Shown here: positions 36,528-44,265 of the stretch, one piece after another
How positions within the stretch are numbered: position 1 is the first letter of the stretch
Layout of the letters: every line of letters begins with the position of its first letter
Assembly: GCA_014380365.1 (NCBI GenBank)
Contig: JACMJZ010000026.1
Coordinates: forward strand, 62,001-126,000
DNA from: Pyrinomonadaceae bacterium
GTDB lineage: Bacteria; Acidobacteriota; Blastocatellia; Pyrinomonadales; Pyrinomonadaceae
Reading direction: 5' to 3'
DNA: 64,000 bases
Translations under genes and position numbers: made by a program
The notes under the pieces: generated by a model
The model's database searches: none
What the model was told of the DNA's origin: nothing
The model's input: only the letters and a program-made list of their open reading frames with translations

Positions 36528-37641
36528 TAGGCTTTCCTTGCAGCAGTCCTTCGCAGGGAAGTGTCTGCGGCCCTGCATCGCTGCACATCGCATAGGAGGG
36601 TCCCTGATACATCGACACGCCGGCAAACTCACCTTTAGCGTTGATGATGTAGAAATTGACGCCAAAGCTTGGATTGCCTTTGCTGTTCAGCAAGCGCTTC
36701 TCCACTGTGTTTGCTTTAATGCGACGAAGGGCTTCGAGCCCGGCGTCTTTCGGATGCTTGCCACGCCGCATCTCCTCAACGATCAGAAACGAGCAGAGGT
36801 TGTAGAGGTTCGCTTCGCCACGTCCGGTTGAACCGGCGGCGCCAACCGCGCCATCCACGTAAAGCCCGGCGCCCAGGATTGGCGAATCGCCCACGCGACC
36901 AGGAATTTTCCAGGCGAGTCCGCTGGTCGTCGTGACACCGCAAATCTCACCTTTGGCATTTATGCCGTTGCAGTTGATTGTGCCGTAGTAATGCTCGCGA
37001 TCGACTAATCCTTCCGCGACCATCTTCAAACCCTCGCGATGCCAGACTTCGGCGCGAGTCTTTGGATCGAGATAGTGAGACGGGTCGGTGCGGCGTTTCC
37101 ATTCCAGCCAAAGCCGGCGTGAATGTTCCGTGTTTAGATCGTCTTCGATTTTGAATCCCATATTGCGAGCAAACATCTGCGCGCCTTTGCCGACGAGCAA
37201 GTGATGGTCAGTCGTTTCCAAAACCGACTTTGCCACGAGCGAAGGCGTGCGCACGCCCTCCAACGAGGCCACCGCCCCCGCGCGTTTCTTCGGGCCATGC
37301 ATGCATGACGCATCGAGCTGCACTACACCATCAGCATTCGGCAGCCCGCCATAACCCACACTGTCGTCGAGCGGATCGAGTTCGACGATGTTCACTCCTG
37401 CGACCAATGCGTCGAGTACATCGGCGCCCTGCACCATCATCGTGAACGCCTTTTGCACGACAGTCATATCGCCGCCGTGTCTGAACCGGTTGCCGTTGGC
37501 TGACGAGACGACTACCGGCTTGATCGCGCTTTGAACCAGGAGATTGGGAAACTGGCTGATTGCTGACTTGGCGGAGGCCAGAGTCATTCCGGCAACCGCG
37601 CCGGCGCGCATGAAGTCACGACGTTTGATTGGTTTGGACAT
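36520..37641 (-). CDS. Tat-exported Ntn hydrolase, glycosylasparaginase/isoaspartyl peptidase-like
   Basis: 373 residues. An N-terminal twin-arginine signal (IKRRDFMRAGAVAGMTLAS) suggests export folded. The rest is the asparaginase-2 fold. The likely autocleavage site is the Gly-Thr in YYGTINCNGINAKGE (Thr about 221), whose new N-terminal Thr would be the nucleophile, and TSGLAWKIPGRVGDSPILGA and STGRGEANL form the substrate-binding side. Family members cleave beta-N-acetylglucosaminyl-asparagine or isoaspartyl bonds; which one cannot be told here. The downstream lipoprotein overlaps it by eight bases. Confidence 0.82.
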   Translation of the reverse strand: MSKPIKRRDFMRAGAVAGMTLASAKSAISQFPNLLVQSAIKPVVVSSANGNRFRHGGDMTVVQKAFTMMVQGADVLDALVAGVNIVELDPLDDSVGYGGLPNADGVVQLDASCMHGPKKRAGAVASLEGVRTPSLVAKSVLETTDHHLLVGKGAQMFARNMGFKIEDDLNTEHSRRLWLEWKRRTDPSHYLDPKTRAEVWHREGLKMVAEGLVDREHYYGTINCNGINAKGEICGVTTTSGLAWKIPGRVGDSPILGAGLYVDGAVGAAGSTGRGEANLYNLCSFLIVEEMRRGKHPKDAGLEALRRIKANTVEKRLLNSKGNPSFGVNFYIINAKGEFAGVSMYQGPSYAMCSDAGPQTLPCEGLLQGKPND

Positions 37642-37663
37642 AGAGTTCCTCGAATACGTTCAA

Positions 37664-37746
37664 GCAGTTCAGAGTTCAAACTTTAGTTTGCTCTTCGTAT
37701 AGTGCGCGCGACGCTCAAGCGGTTCAGAGCTCAAACTTTAGTTTGC
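37664..37746. repeat. Two tandem REP left half-elements
   Basis: Half-elements at 37664-37691 and 37719-37746 share GTTCAGAG, then (T/C)TCAAACTTTAGTTTGC, in the same orientation, separated by about 27 bases. They lie between the Ntn hydrolase start and the RayT stop. Together with the inverted copy at 38469 they flank the transposase gene. Confidence 0.85.
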
Positions 37747-37759
37747 GTTTTCGTTAACA

Positions 37760-38359
37760 CTATATATCCCACTTCTTTCCGTAGTCTAGAATCGGATAGT
37801 TCAGCCAAATTCGCTTGGCTTCTTCCGGGCCAACTTCTTCCAAATATTGTCGGGCACTGGACCAGGGCCAATCCGACCACCGCCTCACGTAACCGTGATG
37901 CACAGGATTATGGTGAACATAATTGAGCGTAGCCCAGAAATGTCGTTCGGACCTCATCGGTTTCTCGAAACAGTTGTACCAGACTTTGCGACCCCGTCGA
38001 TTATCAGCAAGGTTCCACTCGAAGGAAGAGCGGCCATGAAACTGACCAAGTTTACCTCGCAGTTCCTTGATTCTCTCGGTTTTCAGGAAGAGATGATAAT
38101 GGTTCGGAAGTATGCACCATGCATATATGCGCGATGCAAAAGAGTCGCAAATCCTAAGAACTTCTGATTCGCACACGGTCATCCGTTCCGGGTCTTTTCC
38201 AATCACTGGCACATGCTCGTAACAGGATGAGGAAACTAGATACTGCCGCGATACTTGGAAATCGAGATGTGGCGGACTATGCCAGGGTAAACTGCGGGCT
38301 CTTCGAAGCTCAAGTACCCTCCTCCTGTCACTTTCCTTCATCTTTCGCCAGTCGTACAT
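37760..38359 (-). CDS. REP-associated tyrosine transposase (RayT, Y1 type)
   Basis: A 199-residue IS200-like HUH transposase. The HUH motif is PNHYHLF with His87 and His89, and the catalytic Tyr is in LNYVHHNPV (Tyr147). The N-terminal segment (RSLPWHSPPHLDFQVSRQYL) followed by SSSCYEHVPVIG and the C-terminal DWPWSSARQYLEEV are typical of the RayT/TnpA-REP lineage, which is domesticated and does not carry insertion-sequence ends of its own. Instead it is flanked by two REP half-elements on one side and an inverted one on the other. It is therefore the likely processing enzyme for this REP family. Known RayTs cleave REP single strands at a GTAG-type site. Confidence 0.9.
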   Translation of the reverse strand: MYDWRKMKESDRRRVLELRRARSLPWHSPPHLDFQVSRQYLVSSSCYEHVPVIGKDPERMTVCESEVLRICDSFASRIYAWCILPNHYHLFLKTERIKELRGKLGQFHGRSSFEWNLADNRRGRKVWYNCFEKPMRSERHFWATLNYVHHNPVHHGYVRRWSDWPWSSARQYLEEVGPEEAKRIWLNYPILDYGKKWDI

Positions 38360-38468
38360 GGCGAATGTGTATTAACTCGGAGGACGAAAGACAAGCTAGA
38401 CCGTTAACTCTGAAGCTCGTGAGACTTACCAGAGGTCTTGTTACTGTCAAAACTGGGAAACCAGAAAA

Positions 38469-38498
38469 GACAAACTAAAGTTTGAACTCTGAACTACT
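38469..38498. repeat. REP right half-element, inverted relative to 37664
   Basis: GACAAACTAAAGTTTG then AACTCTGAACTACTTG. It is the reverse complement form of the tandem left halves on the other side of RayT, and its end overlaps the stop of the downstream HHH gene. Confidence 0.85.
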
Positions 38499-38955
38499 TG
38501 AGCGTTCCGAGACTGTGCTTAATTCTCTCAGCGGTCTTCGATCCAATTCCGTCAACTAAATCTAAGCCTCCACCAGCCACGAATTTCTTCAGCTCCACGC
38601 GCGAAGAGACTTTGAATTTCTGGTGAAGCAGGGCGGCGGTCTTTGGCCCAATGCCGGGAATCTCCAGCAGGTCAAGCACCGTCTCCGGTGTCTCCGCAAT
38701 GATTCTTTCCCAGGCGTCGAACGTGCCGCGTTCGATCAGGTCGACAATTTTTCCCGCGATCGCTTTTCCGACTCCGGGAATTGCCAGCAGTCCTGCCAGA
38801 CCCTCCTCTTTGAGAATTTTCTCCAGAGACATCGGCCAGGTCTCAAGCGCCTCGGCGGCATTCCGATAGGAACGCAGGCGGAAAGGATCGTCGCCGCGAA
38901 TCTCCATCAGCGCGGCCAGACGGAAAAAGCGCTTCGCAATTGACTCGTTGTCCAT
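38494..38955 (-). CDS. Helix-hairpin-helix protein, PolX N-terminal-like
   Basis: 153 residues, matching the N-terminal DNA-binding region of family X DNA polymerases: LAALMEIRGDDPFRLRSYRN, then KILKEEGLAGLLAIPGVGKA and a second HhH (LDLLEIPGIGPKTAALL), then VDGIGSKTAERIKHSL. The polymerase and PHP domains that follow in full-length PolX (about 570 residues) are absent. It is probably a real stand-alone DNA-binding protein rather than a fragment, because the frame starts and ends cleanly. The stop overlaps the REP half-element. Confidence 0.7.
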   Translation of the reverse strand: MDNESIAKRFFRLAALMEIRGDDPFRLRSYRNAAEALETWPMSLEKILKEEGLAGLLAIPGVGKAIAGKIVDLIERGTFDAWERIIAETPETVLDLLEIPGIGPKTAALLHQKFKVSSRVELKKFVAGGGLDLVDGIGSKTAERIKHSLGTLK

Positions 38956-39018
38956 TTAGGCGAATCTTGCTGCGTTTGACGCTGCGGTGTCAAACAGAAA
39001 AACTCTGGCAAGGTGTGC

Positions 39019-39927
39019 TTACGACACGATCATGGTTCCAGTACCACTGTCCGTGAAGATTTCTGACAGCAACGCATTGCGCGCCGTGCCGTCGAGAATG
39101 TGCGCGCTGTGAACGCCTCGCCTGAGTAGCGCGGCAATGCTCTGAAGCTTGGGAATCATCCCGCCGGTTGCGCTGCCGTCTTTGATCATAGCCGCGGCTT
39201 CGTCCGCCGTGAGGCGCGAAAGTTTCGTCTCCGGCTCACCCGCGCGTAGATAAATCCCATCAACGTCGGAAAGGAGAATTAGTTTTTCCGCTTGCAACTG
39301 GATGGCTATCTCGGCGGCGATGGTATCGGCGTTAATGTTAAAGACCGTGCCCTCCGCGTCAGCGCCCAGGGAAGAGATGACCGGGAGGTAGCCGTGGTCA
39401 AGCAAAACAGTCAGCAGGCGCGAGTTGATCTTTACAACGTCGCCGACGTGGCCAAAATCAATCTGCGAGCTTTCACCGGTCTCGCGATTCATGATCTCCT
39501 TTGGCGGACGTCGCTCGGCGTGGACGATGTTGCCATCAACGCCGGATAGGCCCACCGCCTCAATTCCGCGATTACGCAAGGCAGCCAGAATGTCGGTATT
39601 GATTTTTCCGGCGAAGATCATCTTGGCCATTTCAAGAGTGGCGTCGTCGGTAACCCGCCGGCCCTCGATAATCGTTTGCTCGACTCCCATCCTGGAAGCC
39701 AGTTCGCTTAACTGCTTGCCGCCGCCGTGGACTACGCAAATCTTTATGCCGACCTGATGGAGCAGAGCCAGCTCTTCCGCCAACGAGCTCAAGTTTTCCT
39801 GATCTTCCGTAGCTTTACCGGAAAGCTTCACCACGAAAGTCTGGCCCTGGAACCGCTGGATGTAAGGCAATGCCTCGCGCAGCAAATCGAGCCTCAATTG
39901 ATCGCCCACTTCGTTGGTATTAGTCAT
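39019..39927 (-). CDS. argB: Acetylglutamate kinase
   Basis: Phosphorylates N-acetylglutamate in the second step of arginine biosynthesis. 302 residues. Amino-acid kinase fold: TFVVKLSGKATED, the VHGGGKQLSELASRMG loop, VTDDATLEMAKMIFAGKIN, INADTIAAEIAIQL and KLILLSDVDGIY, with the GGMIPKLQS lid at the end. Typical length. It is the last gene of the minus-strand arg cluster, and its product feeds argC. Confidence 0.95.
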   Translation of the reverse strand: MTNTNEVGDQLRLDLLREALPYIQRFQGQTFVVKLSGKATEDQENLSSLAEELALLHQVGIKICVVHGGGKQLSELASRMGVEQTIIEGRRVTDDATLEMAKMIFAGKINTDILAALRNRGIEAVGLSGVDGNIVHAERRPPKEIMNRETGESSQIDFGHVGDVVKINSRLLTVLLDHGYLPVISSLGADAEGTVFNINADTIAAEIAIQLQAEKLILLSDVDGIYLRAGEPETKLSRLTADEAAAMIKDGSATGGMIPKLQSIAALLRRGVHSAHILDGTARNALLSEIFTDSGTGTMIVS

Positions 39928-39938
39928 CGTTCGTTTTC

Positions 39939-40036
39939 AGCCGCGGATTAACGCGGACACTCGCGGATCAGATCAGAAAAAACATCTGGAGAGTATTTTG
40001 CTCATATCCGCGTGTATCTGCGTTCATCCGCGGCTA
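39939..40036. repeat. Hairpin of the CGCGGATTAACGCGGA family
   Basis: CAGCCGCGGATTAACGCGGA (39939-) pairs with CGCGTGTATCTGCGTTCATC then CGCGGCT. The right arm contains the final codons and stop of the argF' gene. Confidence 0.8.
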
Positions 40037-41043
40037 GTTTCCTTCTTTCCTAACAAGCTAGCCATGATTGCCTTCTGCATGTGCAGGCGATTTTCCGCCT
40101 CGTCAATCACCACTGATTGAGGCGAATCGATGACGCCGTCAGTAACAATCACGTTACGTCGCACCGGCAGGCAGTGCATAAAGATTGCTCTGTTTGTGCG
40201 TGTCATCTTCTCTTCATCCACAATCCATTTCTCGCGATGCTCGGCCCGCTGGGCAATGTCTTTCTCAGGGGTTCCATAAAACCGCTTCGCGCCCCAACTC
40301 TTCGCGTAAATGACTTCAGCGCCGTCGAACGCAGCGTTGATATCGTTAGTGACTTCGAGCCTGCCTCCTGCTCCTGCCGACTGTTGCCGGATAGTTTCCA
40401 TCAGCTCGTCATCAAGTTCATAACCCGACGGACAGGCGACCACCACTTCGTGCCCCATCTGCGCCGCGGCGAGCACAAAACTGTTAGGCACTGCCATGGG
40501 CAGCGGTTTCGGGTGCCAGGCCCACGTGAGCACCACGCGCTTTCGTCCCGCACCGAGCTTTTCGCGGATCGTCATCATGTCTGCCATCGACTGGCAGGGA
40601 TGATGCATTGCCGACTCGAGATTAATGATGGGCACGTCAGCATACTTGGCGAACGCGTTGAGCACCGGATCGGTGCGCTCTTCGTCCCAGTTCTTAAGGG
40701 CTGCGAAAGTGCGCACGCCAATAGCCGCGCAATAACGACCAAGCACTCGCACAAACTCGGCGACGTGCTCGGTTTTATCTCCATCCATCACGACACCATC
40801 GCGATGCTCGAGGGTCCAACTGGTCCCGCCAGGTTCAAGCACAACAGCATTTCCGCCGAGCTCGTAAATGCCAACCTGCATCGACGCGCGCGTACGCAGA
40901 CTGGGATTAAAGAACACGAGCGCAACCGACCGGTCGGCAAGCGGCTTAGATTTATCTTCGCCAGTCTTGAAGCGCAACGCCGACTCGATCAGCGCTTCCA
41001 ACTCTGCGTGCGACAAATCGCCAGTGGTTAGAAAATGTCTCAT
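40024..41043 (-). CDS. argF': N-acetylornithine (or N-succinylornithine) carbamoyltransferase
   Basis: Carbamoylates an acylated ornithine, the variant of ornithine carbamoyltransferase used where arginine is made on acylated intermediates. 339 residues from MRHFLTTGDLSHAEL. Carbamoyl phosphate motif FFNPSLRTRASM, then EPGGTSWTLEHRDGVVMDG, SAMHHPCQSMADMMTI, the AOTCase-like LTWAWHPKPLPMAVPNS, YAKSWGAKRFYG, HCLPVRRNVIVTDGV and DEAENRLHMQKAIM. These segments follow acetylornithine carbamoyltransferase rather than ordinary OTCase. Which acyl group is used is not certain. The longer start (41076) would translate a REP half-element. The stop lies in a hairpin arm. Confidence 0.87.
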   Translation of the reverse strand: MRHFLTTGDLSHAELEALIESALRFKTGEDKSKPLADRSVALVFFNPSLRTRASMQVGIYELGGNAVVLEPGGTSWTLEHRDGVVMDGDKTEHVAEFVRVLGRYCAAIGVRTFAALKNWDEERTDPVLNAFAKYADVPIINLESAMHHPCQSMADMMTIREKLGAGRKRVVLTWAWHPKPLPMAVPNSFVLAAAQMGHEVVVACPSGYELDDELMETIRQQSAGAGGRLEVTNDINAAFDGAEVIYAKSWGAKRFYGTPEKDIAQRAEHREKWIVDEEKMTRTNRAIFMHCLPVRRNVIVTDGVIDSPQSVVIDEAENRLHMQKAIMASLLGKKETSRG

Positions 41044-41059
41044 CCTGGAATGCCACTCA

Positions 41060-41088
41060 AGAAGTTCAGAGTACAACCTTCAGGTTGC
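41060..41088. repeat. REP left half-element upstream of argF'
   Basis: GAAGTTCAGAGTACAACCTTC then AGGTTGC, the C:G mini-stem variant, without a right half. It directly adjoins a CGCAAAG-type hairpin. Confidence 0.75.
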
Positions 41089-41092
41089 TGCT

Positions 41093-41210
41093 TGCCTTTG
41101 CGTTCCTTTGCGAATCCTTTGCGTGCTTTGCGGTTAATCTCTTCATTCCCAGCCGAACGAAACCGCAAAGACCGCAAAGAATTCGCAAAGAGCCGCGAAG
41201 AAAAGCCAAG
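41093..41210. repeat. Hairpin of the CGCAAAG word family
   Basis: Left arm with CTTTGCGTTCCTTTGCG and GCTTTGCGGTTAA; right arm AACCGCAAAGACCGCAAAG and TTCGCAAAGAGCCGCG. The central part (TCTTCATTCCCAGCCGAACG) is the loop. Confidence 0.8.
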
Positions 41211-41218
41211 CACAAACT

Positions 41219-41476
41219 CTAAGCCGTCTTTGCTCTCGAAAACAGCGGCTTTGCCAGCCCGTACAAGCTGATCAGCAGCCAAAACACTTCCATCAGAAAC
41301 GCCGATAGATTGAAGTGAAATATCAACGAGAGAATTACCAAAAGAGCGCCCACTGCATTCAATAACAAATAGCTAACAGCCGAGCTCGACAACTTCTCAA
41401 GCTGCAAAAGCAGATAAGCGATCACCATCATCAACACACCGATGTTGCCGGCCAGATCGTACCAACTGTAGTTCAA
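41219..41476 (-). CDS. Small three-helix membrane protein, CBU_0592-like
   Basis: 85 residues from a TTG start at 41476, chosen because GGAGGA lies six bases upstream. Three membrane segments: LAGNIGVLMMVIAYLLLQLE, YLLLNAVGALLVILSLIFHF and AFLMEVFWLLISLYGLAKPL. The pattern of these segments resembles the CBU_0592 family of small membrane proteins, of unknown function. An upstream ATG at 41584 would read into a hairpin repeat. It sits inside the arg cluster between argD and argF', which may be accidental. Confidence 0.65.
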   Translation of the reverse strand: MNYSWYDLAGNIGVLMMVIAYLLLQLEKLSSSAVSYLLLNAVGALLVILSLIFHFNLSAFLMEVFWLLISLYGLAKPLFSRAKTA

Positions 41477-41517
41477 ATCAATTCCTCCGGTTTGCTTAAA
41501 GTGCCAACCATCCAGTT

Positions 41518-41612
41518 TGAATTCTCTGCGACTCCTCAGCGCGCTCAGCGTCTCTGCGTTGAATCCTCGACTGGAAAAGCGCACCGCTGAGACGCAGAGG
41601 CCGCAGAGGTTA
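41518..41612. repeat. Hairpin of the GACGCAGAG word family
   Basis: CTCTGCGACTCCTCAGCGCG and CTCAGCGTCTCTGCG on the left, CGCTGAGACGCAGAGGCCGC and AGAGG on the right. Related to the CACAGAG element at 46701. Confidence 0.7.
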
Positions 41613-41627
41613 TGCGGAGAACCAAAA

Positions 41628-42827
41628 TTACGAAGCCGTCCGGCTAACCACCTCTTTGAGTCTAGCGATGAAAAAATCTATTTCGGCAGTTTTCAAACAG
41701 AGCGGCGGCAACAGCCTAAGCACATGCGGATCGCTCGAGGTGCCGGTAATGATCTTTTGTTCGAGCAGCGCCTGGTGAATCGGCGCGGCTGGCTCGGAAA
41801 ACTCCAAACCGAGCAGGAAGCCGCGCCCCCGCACCCGAACGACCGAGGGCACTTCCGCCAGACGTTCGCTTAAATATGCTTCGACAGTTTGCACATTTGC
41901 CAGCATGCCTTCGTTCTCGATTGCTTCCAGAGTTGCGGTTACTGCGGCCATCGCGATCATGCCGCCGCCAAAAGTTGTGCCCAAATCGTTCTCTTTGATA
42001 TGCGAAGCGACACGCTCATTGACCAGGCAAGCACCAACGGGAATCCCACTACCAAGTGCCTTGGCGAGGGTAATGATATCCGGCACAACGCCCGCGCCGG
42101 CTTCGCTGCCCGCGAAAAACCACTCGCCCGTACGACCCACGCCAGTCTGAACTTCATCATAAATCAACACGATGCCTCGCTCGTCACACAGCGTTCTTAA
42201 CTCCCCGTAAAACTCCGGTTCCGCCATGCGCACTCCGGCCATCGACTGAATCGGTTCGAGCATAATTCCGGCAACGCTTTCATCCGCGAGCCCGCGCACC
42301 GAATCAATGTCGCCCCACTCTGCTTCCCGATGTCCCGGCACATGTGGCTTCCCAATCTCGCGATACTTGCCGAGAAAGGTGGCGCTGATTGAGTCGGCAG
42401 TGCGGCCGTGAAAGCCGCCGGAAAAGCTGACGATGTTTTCCCGACCGGTCGCCATGCGCGCCATGCGCATCGCGTTTTCGTTGGCTTCAGTGCCGGAGTT
42501 ACAGAAGAAAGCCTTCGTCAGTTCGGGCGGCGCAATAGAGACCAGTTTCTCAGCGGCGCGCGCGCGCGCCTGGGAGTAGACGAGATTGGAATAGAACAAG
42601 AGTCTGCCGGCTTGCTCTCGAATCGCGGCGACCACGTGGGGATGCGAATGACCCGTTCCGGCGACCGCGTGACCGCCATAGAGATCTAGATACTTTTCGC
42701 CAACGCTCGAGTAGATCCAAACACCCTCGCCGCGCTCGGCGACGATCGGCATCTTCTTGTACGTCGCGAGCTGATAGCGCTCCTCTGAGTCTCTGACTGC
42801 TTCAAGTTGTGCAGCTTGCGCTTCCAT
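41628..42827 (-). CDS. argD: Acetylornithine aminotransferase
   Basis: PLP-dependent enzyme that converts N-acetylglutamate semialdehyde to N-acetylornithine. 399 residues from MEAQAAQLEAV. Class III aminotransferase motifs: DLYGGHAVAGTGHSHPHVV, FFCNSGTEANENAM, VSFSGGFHGRTADS, LIYDEVQTGVGRTG, and the PLP lysine in TLAKALGSGIPVGA. Start choice is uncertain (42827 or 42854); the shorter form avoids a stretch encoded close to a hairpin. It is cotranscribed with argC above and argF' below. Confidence 0.94.
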   Translation of the reverse strand: MEAQAAQLEAVRDSEERYQLATYKKMPIVAERGEGVWIYSSVGEKYLDLYGGHAVAGTGHSHPHVVAAIREQAGRLLFYSNLVYSQARARAAEKLVSIAPPELTKAFFCNSGTEANENAMRMARMATGRENIVSFSGGFHGRTADSISATFLGKYREIGKPHVPGHREAEWGDIDSVRGLADESVAGIMLEPIQSMAGVRMAEPEFYGELRTLCDERGIVLIYDEVQTGVGRTGEWFFAGSEAGAGVVPDIITLAKALGSGIPVGACLVNERVASHIKENDLGTTFGGGMIAMAAVTATLEAIENEGMLANVQTVEAYLSERLAEVPSVVRVRGRGFLLGLEFSEPAAPIHQALLEQKIITGTSSDPHVLRLLPPLCLKTAEIDFFIARLKEVVSRTAS

Positions 42828-42853
42828 ATAATGTCGAATGCTATGCAACCTCA

Positions 42854-42936
42854 TGGTTGGGAAGGGTGGCTTGCCCCCGCCGTCTGTTATGGTTTCATCT
42901 GACGAAGAGCGGGGTTAAACCCACCTTCCCGACCTG
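42854..42936. repeat. Hairpin of the GGGAAGGGTGGC family
   Basis: GGTTGGGAAGGGTGGCTTGC then CCCC on the left, GGGGTTAAACCCACCTTCCC then GACC on the right. The same family occurs at 45340. Confidence 0.8.
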
Positions 42937-42966
42937 GAGACTACGATACTTGTGTGATTAGTGGGG

Positions 42967-44007
42967 TCATGGATTTGTTCCCACCAACATCAAACCCGTC
43001 GTTTCATCCAAACCAAACATCAGGTTCATGTTCTGTACTGCCTGGCCGGCGGCGCCTTTCACCAGGTTGTCCAGGGCTGAAAAGACAACTATCTGTCGCC
43101 CGCGGACGGCAAAGCCAATGTCGCAAAAGTTAGTTGTCTTCACCCAGTTGATGTCTGGCGATCCCTTTACGATGCGCACGAACGACGAGTCTCGATAGAA
43201 CCCCGAAAAGACAGTGCGCAGCCCCTCCTCAGTCATCTCGTTCTTGGTTTCGACGTAGATCGAAGCGAAGATTCCTCGCGCGACCGGCAGCGAATGCGTC
43301 ATGAAAACAAACTCGCTGTTCCAGTGGCCGACGGTGCGCAGTTCCTGTTCGATTTCTGGCACGTGTTGATGAGTGAAAGGCTTGTAGGCGTAAAACGAAT
43401 TCATTCGTTGTGGGTGATGGGTGTTTGCCCCGGGCTTAGCGCCTGAGCCTGACGAACCTGTCTTCGCATCCACTATCACGCGGGTGCCGGTCTCGATGAG
43501 TTGGTGCGCCACGAGCGGCGCCAGTCCGAGCAGTGTCGCAGTTGCGAAACATCCCGGGTTGCTGATTAGCCTGGCGTGGCGAATTCGCTCACGGTTGGTT
43601 TCCGTCAAGCCGTAAACAAACTCACTCTGCGCTTCACTCGCGGTGTGCTTCTGGCCATAGTGCCGCTCAAACTCATCCTTGTCCCGCAAACGAAAGTCGC
43701 CCGAAAGGTCTATCACCTTCAGGTTTGCTGGCAAGCGTGGAACGATCTCCATGGCTTGCCCATGAGGCAGCGCGAGAAATAGGCAGTCGAGATCGTGGAG
43801 ACCATTCGTGTCAGCAGTGGCCTTCTGAAAACTCAGATCGGTCACGCCAAAGAGATTGCGATGAACCTCGCCGACGGGCTTTCCTGCGTGCTCGTTCGCA
43901 GTAACCAGCCTTACTTCCGCATTGGGATGAGACAGCAGAATGCGAAGCAACTCTGAGCCGCCATAACCGGAGCCGCCGTAGATTCCGATGCGTATCTTTG
44001 CAGCCAT
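42967..44007 (-). CDS. argC: N-acetyl-gamma-glutamyl-phosphate reductase
   Basis: NADPH-dependent reductase forming N-acetylglutamate semialdehyde. 346 residues from MAAKIRIGIYGGSGYGG. The Rossmann loop IGIYGGSGYGGSELLRILL, the HPNAEVRLVTANEHAG segment, LALPHGQAM, the catalytic Cys in SNPGCFATA, and the substrate-binding THHPQRMNSFYAYKPFTHQH are present. ATG at 44034 (MEEPSSKTD) is an alternative start. Gene order argC-argD is common. Confidence 0.93.
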   Translation of the reverse strand: MAAKIRIGIYGGSGYGGSELLRILLSHPNAEVRLVTANEHAGKPVGEVHRNLFGVTDLSFQKATADTNGLHDLDCLFLALPHGQAMEIVPRLPANLKVIDLSGDFRLRDKDEFERHYGQKHTASEAQSEFVYGLTETNRERIRHARLISNPGCFATATLLGLAPLVAHQLIETGTRVIVDAKTGSSGSGAKPGANTHHPQRMNSFYAYKPFTHQHVPEIEQELRTVGHWNSEFVFMTHSLPVARGIFASIYVETKNEMTEEGLRTVFSGFYRDSSFVRIVKGSPDINWVKTTNFCDIGFAVRGRQIVVFSALDNLVKGAAGQAVQNMNLMFGLDETTGLMLVGTNP

Positions 44008-44118
44008 ATCCGTTTTGCTCGAGGGCTCCTCCATGCGACACTGCCGGGCGAAGATCCAACGCTGAGTCAATCTAGCTCGAAGACTTACCTTTCAAACCAA
44101 AGCGAAAAGAGCCAACAC

Positions 44119-44262
44119 ATGCGGTACATTTTTGCACCCTTCCTGGTCATTGGCATCACTTTTTTCATCCTCGGCATTAACGGTCAAAGAGCCTTTTTTC
44201 CTATCGGCGTTGTGTTTGTGGCTCTGGGCCTCGTCATGGCGATCAGGATGAAACGTCGCTGA
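44119..44262 (+). CDS. Tiny two-helix membrane protein (47 residues)
   Basis: ATG at 44119 and TGA at 44260-44262 enclose 47 residues: MRYIFAPFLVIGITFFILGI then NGQRAFFPIGVVFVALGLV and a basic tail (AIRMKRR). Two hydrophobic segments with a short polar turn and a positive C-terminus look like a real small membrane protein. It is on the opposite strand to the arg genes, in the gap between argC and the P-loop gene, and has only a weak Shine-Dalgarno-like AAAGAG. Confidence 0.5.
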   Translation: MRYIFAPFLVIGITFFILGINGQRAFFPIGVVFVALGLVMAIRMKRR

Positions 44263-44265
44263 AGG

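Noticed and set aside
35619-36665. Longer start for the lipoprotein gene
   Set aside because: The extra 46 residues overlap the coding region of the Ntn hydrolase and precede the signal peptide, so the start at 36527 was used.
37760-38359. A complete IS200/IS605 insertion sequence
   Set aside because: No tnpB and no typical IS200 ends; the flanks are the genome's own dispersed REP elements, fitting a RayT instead.
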